In this document: piece by piece, positions 1-13,872 of the stretch | How positions within the stretch are numbered: position 1 is the stretch's first letter | How the letters are laid out: every line of letters begins with the position of its first letter | Origin: Bombus terrestris | Taxonomy: Eukaryota > Arthropoda > Insecta > Hymenoptera > Apidae | Length of the DNA stretch: 64,000 nt | Direction: 5' to 3' | Assembly (NCBI RefSeq): GCF_910591885.1 | Contig: NC_063283.1 | Span: forward strand, 6,805,001-6,869,000 | Translations under genes and position numbers: made by a program | The notes under the pieces: model-generated | Told to the model about the DNA's origin: nothing | Seen by the model: only the letters and a program-made list of their open reading frames with translations | The model's database searches: none

Positions 1-700
1 CCCGAAATTACTCAAATTACCTGAGAACAAGAAAAATCCGCCAAAGCAATCCAACAAGAAGATCGACCATGCTTCAACCGTAAATTTACCTTCCTCCGCT
101 TCTCTGTTCAGCCGGATGCTTCGTTAAGTACGCACCTTCTTCCCCTAAAAACTCGCTGAGACCATCTCGTTCGTCGAAATTCTCACCCCCTACGTTTCAA
201 ACTCTTGAAAGTTCTTGCTGGCAGCCAGGTCCCAATTAAAAGTTCGCGAGCCACGTGTCCGTCCGTCCGAGGCCACTGCAGGCTGATTCAGCGATAATCG
301 CCGGAAGTCGGTCGAATTCTTGTCGGTTTCCCTCGTCCGCCTGGCGAAAACCCGGCGAACGCGGACAACGGAGGCGATTGGTCGCGGCCTACACTCAATT
401 GGTCATCCCGCGTGGCGCCCAGAAAGCGAGACGAGACGACTAGCAACGAGTGGATGATTTAATTGTCGCGTGTCAGGAGTTCAAGTGTCGGCGAACGTGC
501 GATCGGTGACTGCGAACGCGTCTTCAACCCGCCCACAACGTTGTACCCGGGGTCAACATCGTCGACGTTATCGTTGCTGATCGCAGGAAGTTCGCCGGGA
601 ACCAGCTGTAATTGCCACAATTAGCCCCGGTCCCGGAGCCGAGGATCCTCGCTAATTGTTAATTACATCGCGAGAATTGAGGAGACCTCTTGCTTGCCAG
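1..700. other. CpG-rich non-coding block at the left edge
   Basis: This GC-rich sequence contains several CG-containing restriction-like palindromes and only a 62-codon unrecognised open frame. It could be the end of a regulatory island or of a neighbouring gene outside the window. I see no splice-bounded coding exon. Confidence 0.4.
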
Positions 701-1132
701 CTTTTTCAAGATGGTTGCTTAGAGGATGGAGAGAGGTTGGGTCGAGGTTTCGGTTTGATTTTAAGGTGGTGTAGCGGTACTTGAAGAAGAAGGTTAGGAG
801 GAGAATTATGAGAAGCTATGGGTACGTAGGAAGTTGTTGGACATAATGGGTTAGATTGAGTGTCTTTTGTTTGAATCGTAGTTCCATCAGTGTTCAAATT
901 ATATATTTGTAAGGTTTGTTCGTGTGTAAGATTTAATAAGACGGTATGATAGTCCTGGCGGCGTTGACTTTGTTTGGAAATACTAAGAGATTTTATTTAG
1001 AGGAATCGTAAGGGATACAATAACGTGGTGGAATTTTTTCGGAGGGTAAAGGGGTTGTAACTTCCACCTTTATAAATTTATTCTTCTTTTTTCATATCTT
1101 CTTATAACGTTTCGCTTTTATCGCATTTGGCG

Positions 1133-1262
1133 AGAAATAAATTTTCTACTTTCTGAAAATAAAGGAATACGAGAGCGAATTCGTTGAATATTCTTAGAGA
1201 AATAAATTTTCTATTTTTTGAAAATAAAGGAATACGAAAGCGAATTCGTTGACTATTCTTAG
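1133..1262 (+). repeat. 65-bp tandem duplication (two copies)
   Basis: Copies at 1133-1197 and 1198-1262 begin AGAAATAAATTTTCTA and end in TATTCTTAG. They differ at about five positions, so this is a fairly recent duplication. Confidence 0.9.
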
Positions 1263-3883
1263 CAACAATCGAATCAAATGCGAACAGACCACTGGAATTC
1301 CAAAATATCGCAATGCACGTGTATTTTGATAGCGATGAAGGTTACGTTTTATCGACATCCTGCTGGCAGCTGGTTCCCTTTCGGTTCTCCGTTGCTATAA
1401 ATCTGAAATTTATTTAAATTTGTTCAGACTTCGCAGGATCATCGGCGGACTGAAATGGTAGATCCAAGTTGACGCATTAATAACATCGTTTTAACGATTT
1501 CTATCTATTTCATTTGAAGGAAGTAGACGCATGGAGGCTGTCAAAATGCGATAATATTTTCGAACATCTTAATGTCGTTGGACGAAATTCAATTATTTCT
1601 CCAGTTATTTGAATATTATTTCATGTACACTGTAAATAAGCACAGAATCCTCGATCAGATATTCCTGGACCGAAATGAAACATCGACAAGTAAAGCACAA
1701 AATTTGTACCAAGGAAACTGAAATGAACGATATATGAGAAAATACACAGCGTAAAAGGGAAACAAGCCTCCGTGCACAAATTGTTTAAAAAATTATCCAA
1801 ATCCCGGAAAATGCACCTTTGTGTATTATTCCGCAAAATTATTTAAACCCTTAAATAAATAAATCCTGAAACCATCCTGATTCTAACTGCTCTGTTAATT
1901 ATAGTATTAAATATACACATACATTTATACTGTCAGACCATGAGTTCAGACAATGTTTGCAAATGACCGAATGATGATTAGATGAGAGTTAAAATCTAGA
2001 ATATTTTTCAAAGCGTACATCGGATGATTTACTGCACAAATATTATATATCCACCTTTAGCGTTACCAAAAAAAACACAATTTTAAAAACTCAATGATAC
2101 GTTATAATCGAAATACTTTTTGCATTGTATTTATCATGTTTATTTTTATCAATGCTGCTATAAAATGGATCGCAAATAGCGCGCTGGTCCTTTTCAGGAA
2201 CCTGAAATGACAAAAGTGGATCTTATGAAAATATTTCGAAATAAACAAAAGGATGAACAAAAATATTATTTCCAACAGACTTATGAAATGGATACAAATG
2301 TGATATTTATACAGCATAAGGAAAATGACTATTTGTTGCATATGGAAACCGTAATTTCACAAAAAGTGGACGCACAATGTTTGCGCAGTAAACCGTCGAC
2401 ATCTCCATAGAAACTGAGAACCACGGTGAACCATTGACCCCCGCGTAAACCGAGAAAGTTCCCGGTGAACACAGCAACGAGAGCAATAAACGTTGGATGA
2501 GTAAAAGACGTTCAAACCGACGCGGCGTCTTAATCCGCTCATGCACACCGTTTCCTCCAGCTCCTTTTTATCCTCTAATTATACCTTACCCAAGCTTTTC
2601 TTCTGGAGTCTGGAAACTCGATGGACGATCCGTGATAACATCAAATAGCCACTCGACAGTCTTCGAGGAACATTTCGTCGTTCGGCTTGTCGTGATTGAA
2701 TTATCCTGGTTAATCAACGAGCTCTATGGAGATTAGGCCTAACCCTTGTTCAAGACAATCTCGTGTAATTCGCGACCCCTTTTTCTTTGATGGCGAGCGA
2801 CTTGTTAGCGTCTTGGGATTTCAGAATGGTTTTTGTGATGCAAATGAACCGATAATATTCAAAGATTGATGTTGGTACTTGAAATGAATTGGAGGCAGAA
2901 GTAACGGAGGATTGTGGAGTGGAAGGTTTATTTTTGGTTATTTGCTTGTGATCTTTTTGTCTTTGATGCAAGTCTAATATTTTATTCGTTTGGGTTAATA
3001 TTATTTCGTTAATATCTCAATTTTTGCTGTATTTGAGTTTAAGTACTTTCTATGGTTTATAGTTTATTTAATTCGTTGGTTTTTTATGTAGTTTATAGAT
3101 TATATGGTTTGTTAATTTGTTACGTAGCTCATATTTTATGTAGTAGATATCATTTTATATGATTTTTTGTATTGTTTATTTCATATTGTTTATTTAATTT
3201 ATAGCTCAGTTTAGTGTTTCTAAATCTAATCTTTTATACAGTTATTTAATTCTTAAATAGCTTGTAAATTATATGGTTTGTTAATTTATAATATAATTTA
3301 TTACATTGTTGTTTCATATACTTTTCTTAATTTATATCTATGGTTTGACTTTCTAAATATTTGTTTAATTTTTCCATTGCGTTGACTTCACTAAAATTCA
3401 ATCTGCAAATTGAATAACTTCGAGTGCATCCGTTGTGTTCGATGGCCAATATGAGCAGCACTTTTGGAACATTAAACATACGAAATGAATTTACTATTAA
3501 TCTAATTTCGTTGTTCACTTCGAACCTCTAGACATAGTTTTACGTAATAAACAAGCAAAAGATTGAAATCATTAATTAATACAGTAATTCACACGATCAA
3601 AATTTCACGTAAAAATCTTTGGAACCCTCCTGAATTCTTCGAAAAAAAATTTCTTAATTTAAAAAGTAATCGCAAGAACAAAAAATACCTCACGACACCT
3701 GGGAATTTTTCAAAAATTTCTTCTTACTCTCCACGTTAATCATCTTTACACAATATGGTCGGATTATACACGCGGATTCATTAGGATCTTAAGGGGGATA
3801 AGCTTCACGGCCCATCTGCCATAATATCCTGAGGGGAAGTTGCTGGTTTCTCGAATGGCTTCCCCTCACACGATCCTTTCCTG

Positions 3884-3915
3884 CTTCCTTCCTTCCTTCC
3901 TTCCTTCCTTCCTTT
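3884..3915 (+). repeat. TTCC tetranucleotide microsatellite
   Basis: About eight TTCC units in a row, slightly imperfect at the end. Confidence 0.9.
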
Positions 3916-5658
3916 CTACGCCAGAAGCTGAACGAACAAAAAATATCCGTACGTCGTGTTCATGGGAATTCACATGCAAATCCCGATGACAACAAGGTGC
4001 CTTTTCCTTTCCCGAAGCACGCGCAAAATCGACCATCTGTTCGCTGGTATGGAAATTGGACGTGTTTCATCATCCTCCATTGGGTTTCGATCAAATTTCA
4101 ACCGTCCATTTGTAGGTATTACCATTAACCATTTTCTTTTTTTTTTTTTTGGTAACATCTGAATCGTTATTTACAATTTTTAAGAAGGCAGATGATTAAT
4201 GGTTTGCTTATTTTATTGAATTATCCAAATTCAAAGAATCAATCAACAATTTTTCAATAATTCGTAAAAGGAATTTAATCTCTGGTAAAGGATAAACAAG
4301 GAAGCAATCAAAAGAGAATTTTATTTTGGTCGTTCTCTTGTGTGCAGCATTTCATTCCAATTTCTGCCCGATTTTCCGGCCTCTATCGTTCGTCAATCCG
4401 CCGACAAACGTTAATGGGAAAGTGCTCGAAATAAATCGACAGAACACTCTAAAAGCTATCGAACCTCCGCTTATCGATCCACCGACACCAGGAACGCTCT
4501 TCCGCGTTTCACATTTTTCCAAAGTAATATCCTTTTCGGTCGCAGTTCGTTCGAAAATTCAGAGTAACTCGAACATAGAGGAACAGATTTGTTCGTCTTT
4601 CGAGAATTCTCGAAGGACGATTGCCCTTCGATGGGAAAAATAATTCCTCTATCGCGTGTGCACGAATTCATCATCATCGATCACCGATGAAAGATCCAAG
4701 TAAACTTATCGCCTCCCCTCGCTTTTTATTTTTATCAAACATTCCCTTCATTCATCTTCTATAAATGGTTTTTACGCTATCTTGCAATCACGAGTCGTCG
4801 ATTCAACAAACAGCTTTTCTTGATATTTCGTGATATATCGAAGCATAAAGAAGATATTGATTGTTCATTCTTGCAGACTCCGAACATGTGTAGAATAATA
4901 ATATCAAAACTTTTAACAGGAAATCAACCAGCAAAAATAACATACGGTAACAACTGAATAAAATAATATCTAAGAACTGTAATGTATACAAAATTATGGA
5001 ACTTTTAACAGATTTGCAAAGCCATCCATTAAAGCAGAAATCCGCATTTTTATTCGATAAAAATAATATAATCATAAATACAATTGCATAAGATAACAAC
5101 TGCATAAGATAATATTTGAAAATACAAGATTACTGCTACAAAATTATGTACACTGCAGTAGACATGACCCTACTAAAAATTCAATCTCTTGTTCAGGAAA
5201 ACGACATAACGACACAGCGCAACATTTCAGTAACCAGCGAATAAAATTCACAAAATGTCCAAATATCTGTAATATCTACGAAATATATATAGAATTTATA
5301 TACCTTCCAAAAAGATATAGAAAACTATGCTACCAAAGATCTATTTCCTCTAGACCAAAACCCAAACGTTTCGCTCCCTAAAAGGATTGTCGTGACGATA
5401 TCTTTAAAAGAATATGAAAACGATCTACTTCTTCGCCTATAACAAAACTAGTTACTTAATAGGAAAAATAGTTAATAATCTGAAGTGCAGAAAACAGGCT
5501 ACCGGAAACCAACTTCTTTTCCTGGAGCAAAACTCAAACATTTCCTCGATTTCCATTTGCATACTCGAAGAAAGAGTTTAAATCCATGCTGAATCGCAAT
5601 GAATCGCTTGGCGAAAAATGGCTGAAGCCGCGTGTGCGGAGGCTGCCCTCGTGACAGA

Positions 5659-5686
5659 GGCTGAAAGCTCCGCGGAGCTTTTAGCC
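5659..5686. repeat. 28-bp near-perfect palindrome
   Basis: The core AAAGCTCCGCGGAGCTTT (5664-5681) is a perfect 18-bp palindrome. The flanking GGCT and AGCC extend it to 14 bp per arm, with one G/T mismatch that would be a wobble pair in RNA. There is no loop spacer. Confidence 0.9.
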
Positions 5687-8600
5687 GTGCTGTGTCTATA
5701 GAGCTTGCATATCGTTATCAACCCCCTGACAACAGCCGGTCTCCTGTCGGCCCGGGATCGATACAGCTTCTATTGCGATATCAACGCGCAAACCCCATGG
5801 CTGGATGGGCGGCGGGGGTGGCGTAGGATTGCGCAACACACTGCCCCTCCAACCCCGCCTTCTAGCTCGCCGTTGTGGAAATTCTATAGAAATCGCGCGT
5901 CGCCTCGCGACGAAGGCTTAACGCGTTAATTCGCTCGGCTCTTTTCCCTGTTCCTTTCACGGGAATTAAGCCGAACCCACCATGATTCTGGAAAATATAG
6001 CTCGCTGAACGAGGGAGAATTTGCTATTCTTTGTGTGATCCTTGAAGGGGAGCCAACCAGCAAAGACTCCTGTTTTCTTTTAGATAAAAATGAATTTTTA
6101 TGGGGTTTAGGGGATTTACGGTTGACAAGATTGTGGATGTTTATGCATGCATTAAAAAATTTATCATGTGCCTTCCACTCCTTCGTGAAAATATTCAATG
6201 TGATAGTGTTTCGAAATTCTCAGACCCTTTTCTTATTTTTTTAATTTCAAATTTGATTTCTTTTGTAATTTTATTATCTTACAACTTTGCTTTACGTTAT
6301 AGAAAATCATTGTATAAAGAATTATTATGAAGAATATTACAACGTATTGTAAAGAATACAATGTACATGAATTTTAAGATCGATTGCGATATTTCTACCT
6401 TGAGGGTACCACGAGGGTGTCTGACCAGAGTCATGAAAATAACGTTTCTATTAAGCAGTCGTAAGCGTCTGCTGGGGTTTCCGCTACCCTTAATCCGATC
6501 GAGACTTATTATGCTCGGGACTATTAATGCGATCAAGTATGGTAATGCCCCGTGAAAGTTATTGGCTCGTAAAGCGGGAAAATTTGTGTGTTGCGTCATT
6601 TGTCGTGCATCCAACGTAATGAATCGTAGCCCATCTATCAATAAAGCTTTTCGTTTCCATCGATGCATAAAGAATCAACTTGTAAAGGAAATCGCTCCAT
6701 ACATAATTCACGTAATAACCAAAAATATGTCCAATGATATATTTAATGTAAGTTTATTAACTAATAAACTAATATACTAAAACTTTAATATGTGTCTTTT
6801 TTATGAAAGAATTTTTCTATAAAATAATAATTATACTCATTAGACTAAAACCACACGCATCTCTAGTAAAAGTTTTGTTTATTGTCTTTCAAATTACACA
6901 TTTCTCAACATTTGCCCGCTAGATATATAGATTATAATTTATGACTCCTGTACAGTACTGAAATAGATCGACTGGTAATTCCGAGACGCCAGCTTCTACT
7001 TGTGACAAATAATGTACAGATGTGATTTTGAACTTAAAACTATAGCCGAAAATATGTTAACTCGAGAAAGAAAACCAAAACTCGTTTCACTAACAAATGT
7101 GTCTGTTACAGATTATTTTTGTGCATCTTGATATGATATAAAGAACGAGGAACGCTAACAATTTTTAAGTTAATTTTCCATTACAAAACGTCAGTGTATT
7201 ATAAATAGATCTGCCTGTAGTATTTCAAACTGATCTATTTTTATTCACTATTACTTTTATCTTTAGAAAAACGAATTCTAAAATTTCATTCATTTATTTT
7301 TAAAGAAATTACAAATTAACAGATTTATTCAGTATAATTAATTTAATACAATTAACATCTTTATGCAAAATGAAATCTTAACACCTGAACACTCTTTTAA
7401 TATTAAATTAATATTTAAATCATAGTCTATAGAAAATTTATATTGCCTACCATCCAAATTATATAAATATTTTTCTAATTGAATATTATTCCTAACTAAC
7501 TAATAATCTGTTCTATTAATTTTTATTTAACATTATACAATTATAACAAAAAATTATATAATTATAGATAGCAATAAATTGCATCTCCTAAGCATAAGTA
7601 TATTTTTAAAAGCCATCGATCGATTTTTGCAAGGTTGTCCGGCTATTTAGGAGGGTGCCGGAATTTTGAAAGTCGTTGCTCTATTGTACTCTTTTATTCC
7701 CCTTTTTTCCGGTCATTCGTCTCAAGTAGAGTCTACGCCAATGCCGAGGCCCGGTGCTGGCTTCCTAAGGCCAGGTGGTGCACAACCGTTGCCATCCCCA
7801 AAGCCCAGTGTTCCGCTCCTGCAGGCAGCTGCAGCTGCGACATACACGCTCCTCCTTGTACGTTTGCACACGACGCTTGTAATATATATACGTACGTGTA
7901 CAACTGCTTGCGATCGAGATCATTATTGAAAAGTCTAGATCTAGGTCAAGAAAGATTCGAAATTTCGACTTTCTGTTCTTCTCTTAACTACGTCTGAATC
8001 TCCGTCGAGGTTAGGAAAATCATGCCACCACTTTATTCTTCTAAATCAGTGAGCATATCTTATGCAACTCTCTCCTATCCTATTGAGGTTATAATTCCTA
8101 CAATGTGAAAAATTATCAAATGAAACATATATTTTCTTATGGAAAAATTTAAAAAATATTCTAAATAAACACAAGAAAAGAATTATATTAAATTTATCAA
8201 TAATATTCATGCAACTCTATAATTAAAGTTTAATCCACATATTTAAATCATATTTAACTGCTGACAATTTAATATATTTGACTTTAATTTGTATTGTATA
8301 TTTTACGCAAACGTCTTTATCGAGTAAGGTACAAAGTACAAATTGAAATAAAATTCTCCACAATTCAATTATTTTATCCTAAACCGTAGTGAAGCACTTC
8401 TGACCTGATGATACAAGTTCAGTTCATGGGTTCTCATTGTTTTCATAATGTTCTTCTTTATCGATAATTTCCATGCGGCGATAAACATACATCAATTACC
8501 GACCGCGCGAATTTGATTGTTGTCTCACTTGTGCTAAAGTTTTCATGGCTATCGTTGTATAGCGGTTCTTCGAACTTCGGTTGGGCAATGATAGATAAGG

Positions 8601-9084
8601 TAACTACTTATCAACGAGATATCCGCAAGGTGAGATCCTGCAGATATATAGCGTTTCATTTCACCGCAACCTTTCCGCTTCGAGAGGTTAGAACGTCCGC
8701 CTGCCGCCACGCACGAATTGCCAAGGTGTATTGGTAACCGCACATATTCACACGAACAAGGGCGTGCTCGCACACACACAACCATGTAATGACAGCAGGG
8801 AGTTGGGGCAGCAACGAACAGAGCAGATGGGGAGTTTGCTTCTGCAACGAAAGCCAGTCGTTGTAGTGGCTTGGTTCAAGCTGTCCGCCTTTTCCTGGCT
8901 TCTCTGCGTGAATTCGCGCTCCTTTCCTCCGACTTCCCCCGTCTTTTGCCGTTTCTCCTTATTCAACCGCGAGAAAACTCAGGTGACAAACATGGGTCGG
9001 TCGCGTGGTGGTCTTCCTTCCTTCCTTCTGTTTTTCTCACAGCGCCATCTCCTACTTTAGAGTTCCTTTTCGAGATCTCGAGCT

Positions 9085-9545
9085 GTGGCGCGATATTGAA
9101 AACCTCGCTATCGAACAATCGTCGATCGATATTTTGCATATAGTGTCGCGTGCAAGCGGGTCAAATTCATTTTGTGGAACAATTACCAATTAGTGTGAAT
9201 ATTTGGACAATATTTCGCAGAATTTTACTTTCTTATTATTCGAGAAACTATGTTGACGGATCATCGTGTACGAATAGATGGTAAATATTCAAATGCTTTG
9301 GTATTTCGAAATTGTAACGCGATATTGAAAAAGCTTGATATCGAAGAATCGTTGATCGATATTTTGCTTAGAGTATCGGGTGCAAACGAACCAATTCATA
9401 TTTCGAAATAATTACTACGAGTACTTGATAACATTTCGCGAGGTTTTCTTCTTATTAATCGAAAAAGTATGTTATCGGATCATCGTATACGAATAGTAGA
9501 AAGTTATATGAATATTCAAACGCTCTAGTGTTTCAAAATTGTACT
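9085..9545 (+). repeat. Diverged tandem duplication, period about 229 bp
   Basis: GCGATATTGAAAA followed by TATCGAA..AATCGTTGATCGATATTTTGC begins at about 9090 and again at about 9319. Similarity continues through GTGCAAGC/GTGCAAAC, ATCATCGTGTACGAATAG/ATCATCGTATACGAATAG and the final ATTCAAA segment. Confidence 0.85.
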
Positions 9546-12500
9546 TTTCCAGGTTAAACGTGTCGTAAACTGTTTCATTATCGCACCTAGCGTTTGATCA
9601 TCGAATTCATACTATAGAAAATATCAAATTAACAAATGCTACAGCTCGGGACACTTAGAGAGGCCTACTTTCCCATTTCCCAAGTTCGATCCAAGGAGGC
9701 AATCGAGGAAATTCTAAAAGGAGCATATTTCGGTCGTGGACTTGTTCTTCGAAATACGTTCTTCTCTTGAATTTCAATAAACGCGTGCTTGGTAACTATT
9801 CTCAATGGCTCTGGCATTATCTTGTCAACGACCGCGGAGACCATTAACCGTCAATACAGCCACTAGGGTGGCGCGGCTAAGACTCTTAGGAAATGTCTTC
9901 GGTGAGTATAGAGTATATCTATACGTCTTCTTTTTTCTTATCCCCCTTGTCCTCGTTATAAGCGATCCCTCCTGCTAAGATTTCGAGTATTTTTACGGTG
10001 TCGCACATGTGTGTTGCCACGCGCGTTACGCGTTTATAAATACATTAACGGTTATACACCATGTCACCAATGTAGAGTTGTTACAGATGTCGCCTATATG
10101 CTTTATTTAATATGAATTATATAATTATTTAATAACATTCAACTTAATTTTTTTATCATTCTTTCTTCGTTATTTTGTGACATTTATTAATAAATACGAA
10201 TTTAATCGATATAGTTCATATATATATTTTTTAAACTGTATATAACAGCAATAAGTAATGAATAAATTAGTAAATGATTTAGTAACAGTAAATTACAGCG
10301 GCAAATCGAATTATGAATAATAAATTCGCATAATTTTACAGCCCTCTTTATTACATCAATTAAATTGATAATTACTTTCATTATATTTTAATTATAAATG
10401 GAACATTTTATATTTAATAACTTATATAATTTATTTGTCGCACTTGATGAGATACGATTACAGGTTCGTATCGATTATATCTTATCGCATATACTTAATT
10501 TCAGCTGTTAACGACAGCTTCATAAAATGGCTAACTATTAATCTTCTAATACATATTTCAGTACTAATAAAATATTACATCCAATTTTCATAACACAGAG
10601 TTCTTACTACAATTTCTAATAGACTATTTAACTATGTTACACATGTACAATAATAATCAAATCAATAATGAACAAATCAAGCCAATTTGTATTATAAATT
10701 CGTCAAACCACTCTACATATCAAGCTTTATGATATTCAGCCTTCGTTTTTAATTCACAGTTGCTTCTAAAGCTTCGACCTAACGTCCATATTCAATTCAA
10801 TCTAACATTCTTTCATCAGGAAGAATAGAAGACCGAGTTACTCTCTTCTCAGCCGGTTCATAAAACACATTGTAGTACGTGAATCGTGATTTTCCTGCTT
10901 CTCTATTCCCTCATGTGAATTTTTCATGTGACTATAATGAACGATAGTCAGTATCTTTTTTTAAGGTTTTCGTAAGATGAGTAAGAATATTGTTTGTTAA
11001 GCGTTTCTCGACCTGAAGGATCCGCTGGTTGACCGGATAGTTGATGGAATTAGCGCACAAGGCACGACTCGACGCAACAACAAGCGAGACATGCGTTTTC
11101 TTTGTCGCGCGAGGAAGTGGAATTTCATTAGCTATCGCGCGCGCGCATGTGAGTCATCGTTCGCAACGCGTTATGAATTGTTTGACCCTGGTGAAGCCTA
11201 TTTAACGATTGTGTTTTTAATAGAAAAGGCTTTCTTTCTTTCCTGTACTTGTAAATTTGAAGATTTATTTTACTAAAACCAAGTTTACTGAAATTTAATT
11301 AGTTTACTAAATTTTATTAAAGCTACACATTTTCTGAAATTTATCGCTATCATTAATATTTTCTCTGTGACTTTATTAATCTCTTTCCCCATAAACAATA
11401 GGAACTACATAATGAATTCTACGTTACGAGTTACAAATTATGCAAACAGTCGTATTATAATTTTCCATGAGCTTTTCTTTCCTGCAAGTTTTTAATTCAT
11501 TAAGAGCAGCAACAACGAACTAATTGCTTTTGTGCCTCGAAGCTTCAAAATTAATAATTAATTACCCTAATAAGAATGATACACTAGGAAAGTATAGTCC
11601 AAATAAGGATTACTTGAATGGATAATTAGCCTAATCTCGAATGGTTCTGAAAGTTTTAGGTTCGCGGTTTGATAATTATTAATTAATGCCAGAAATTATG
11701 TTAGAGAGCATCAGAGTCCCGCGAGACTATTGGAAAACGTGGTACGCGTCTATGTTAGAATTAATCAGAGGTGAACGGATGGTAATTAGCTTGTTCGCAA
11801 CTTAATTAGTTCGTTGAACGCGCACACAAATGAAATATTCATTTTCTCTGATGCTGCTGCATAAAAAATACATTTTACACGATATGTTAGTGCAGTGTAG
11901 TAAGAGAACTAGTTAGAAAAAGGAAAGATATTAGGTATCGTACGTAAGATTTAGATATCGTACAATTCTTCGAAAATTAAAGAATCAAACACTATAAGAT
12001 TATATGTGTTTGGTTAATGACAGGATGATGTGATTCACCGACAGTATGACGTTTAGCAATATTGTTATCTCTAGAAAGTAGAACCATCGTTTTGTTGATT
12101 TTTCAAGTTAAATTAAAGATCTCGCGTAAAAATCTCATCCTTTACATCCTGAGCTGATAAATTGTTCGCGCAATATACTGTTATCAAAATTGAAACCCAT
12201 GTTGACACTAATATCAATACGTCACTATTTCTAGCATAGATAATATTCCAATATCAAGATCAGTCCACACATCGACAAGCAATTTTACACTAAACTCCCA
12301 CTATCTGTCATCTAGAACTACCCTTCAAATCCTCTAAAAATCTTTCAATTTCAATGTATAATACCTTCGAACTTAAACCTTCCAAACCAACATCATCGTT
12401 TGATCCTCTAATAAGCCACGGAACGATGCTTGATCCGATATTTCGAAAGAGAACCACATCACCATTCGTCGATCACTAACCACCCCTGAAAACTATACAC

Positions 12501-13872
12501 GACCCCTTTGAAGTTCATTTCTACACCGTCTGCGATAGTTAATCTGCTGTCAGGGTGAAAAACCGGCTGTTATTTTCCTATCGACGAAGCTACACCCCCG
12601 CAACGTCTCCGCGAGCCTCTACGTGCGAAACGTAACAGATGCAAAGCGGAGGGGGTGGCTACCCCATCGTTTAACTTCGTTAATCCGATTGTTCCTTGGT
12701 CAACGATGGTGGCCGTGTTAAAAGCGCCGCGATGGGAATATGCACTTGTCGTCCTGGGGCATTTCTCGCGCGAATTCCTAGGGGTAGGTTCGCGTCCCTA
12801 GGGTAAAACTCCCTGAACACCTTTGTGCTGCAACATTTGGCAGTGATTAGGGGGCGAACACTGGAAGGACGGAAAAAAAATGGTACAAAAATAGTCCATG
12901 ATGGAAGTTTTGGAATTTAGGAATTGTTTTCCTTCAGCGACAAGTGCGAAGTTTGATGGTTCTATTGATGAAGAGTAGGAACTATTTTTGATAAATACGA
13001 ACGTGAAATGTTAATTGTGAAATGTTTCTTCTGCTTTGGTGAAAAGTGGGTATGAAATTTTAATTAATTGAAATTAACTATGTGGGAATTAATACGAGGA
13101 ATTAATTGTACATGCTAAAAGGAAAGTTTTGATTGGGGTAATAAGACTTCGAATTTTTCTGTAAAAAAATAATGTTTTACAGTATCTTAATTATTAATTG
13201 CGAAGTTCTGTGGAATGACTATTTATACTTTATTTCTCGTACCTCCAAAAAATTCCTGCTACATAATTATCATTTTAATTTAGCCTCTTCTAAATTAGCT
13301 AGTGCTAGTTTGCTACACACAAATAAGGACATTAATTTCGTAGTTTCATCGTTGGTAATTTTCAAGACATACCAGGTAACATTCCTTGTACAGACAGCTA
13401 CACGGAATTCAGATAACAGTACTAATATCATTCTTCTTCAAATTTCTCCGGTTTCCTTATTTAAAACTCATATCTCTGATCTCAAACTATTCTCGTTTCT
13501 TTTTATACGTAATTAACAAAAGTAAACTTTTAATTAATTATCTTCAAAGAAAAGCGGAAAAAATTGAGAAACTTAAATTGTAGATAGAAGTTGCATGTAT
13601 TCTCCATACCAAAATATGTATATTATCTTCATGAAATTACAGCTGTTGTTTGGATTCGATCGATAAGTTCTCTCTGAAGCGTGCAAACCAGTCGATGATC
13701 GAGAAGACGGTTTATCCTTCGTGATTCGTGATTACATTGATCGAAGGTGTACACCGATTTTCTTGGTATTCCGACGATTCTGCCGAGTTCGAAGACCCTG
13801 CACGCTTCTAATCATTTCGACATATTTACATTCGCGTGTAGATGTTAGCTTAATATGCCGATTGTTTATGAT

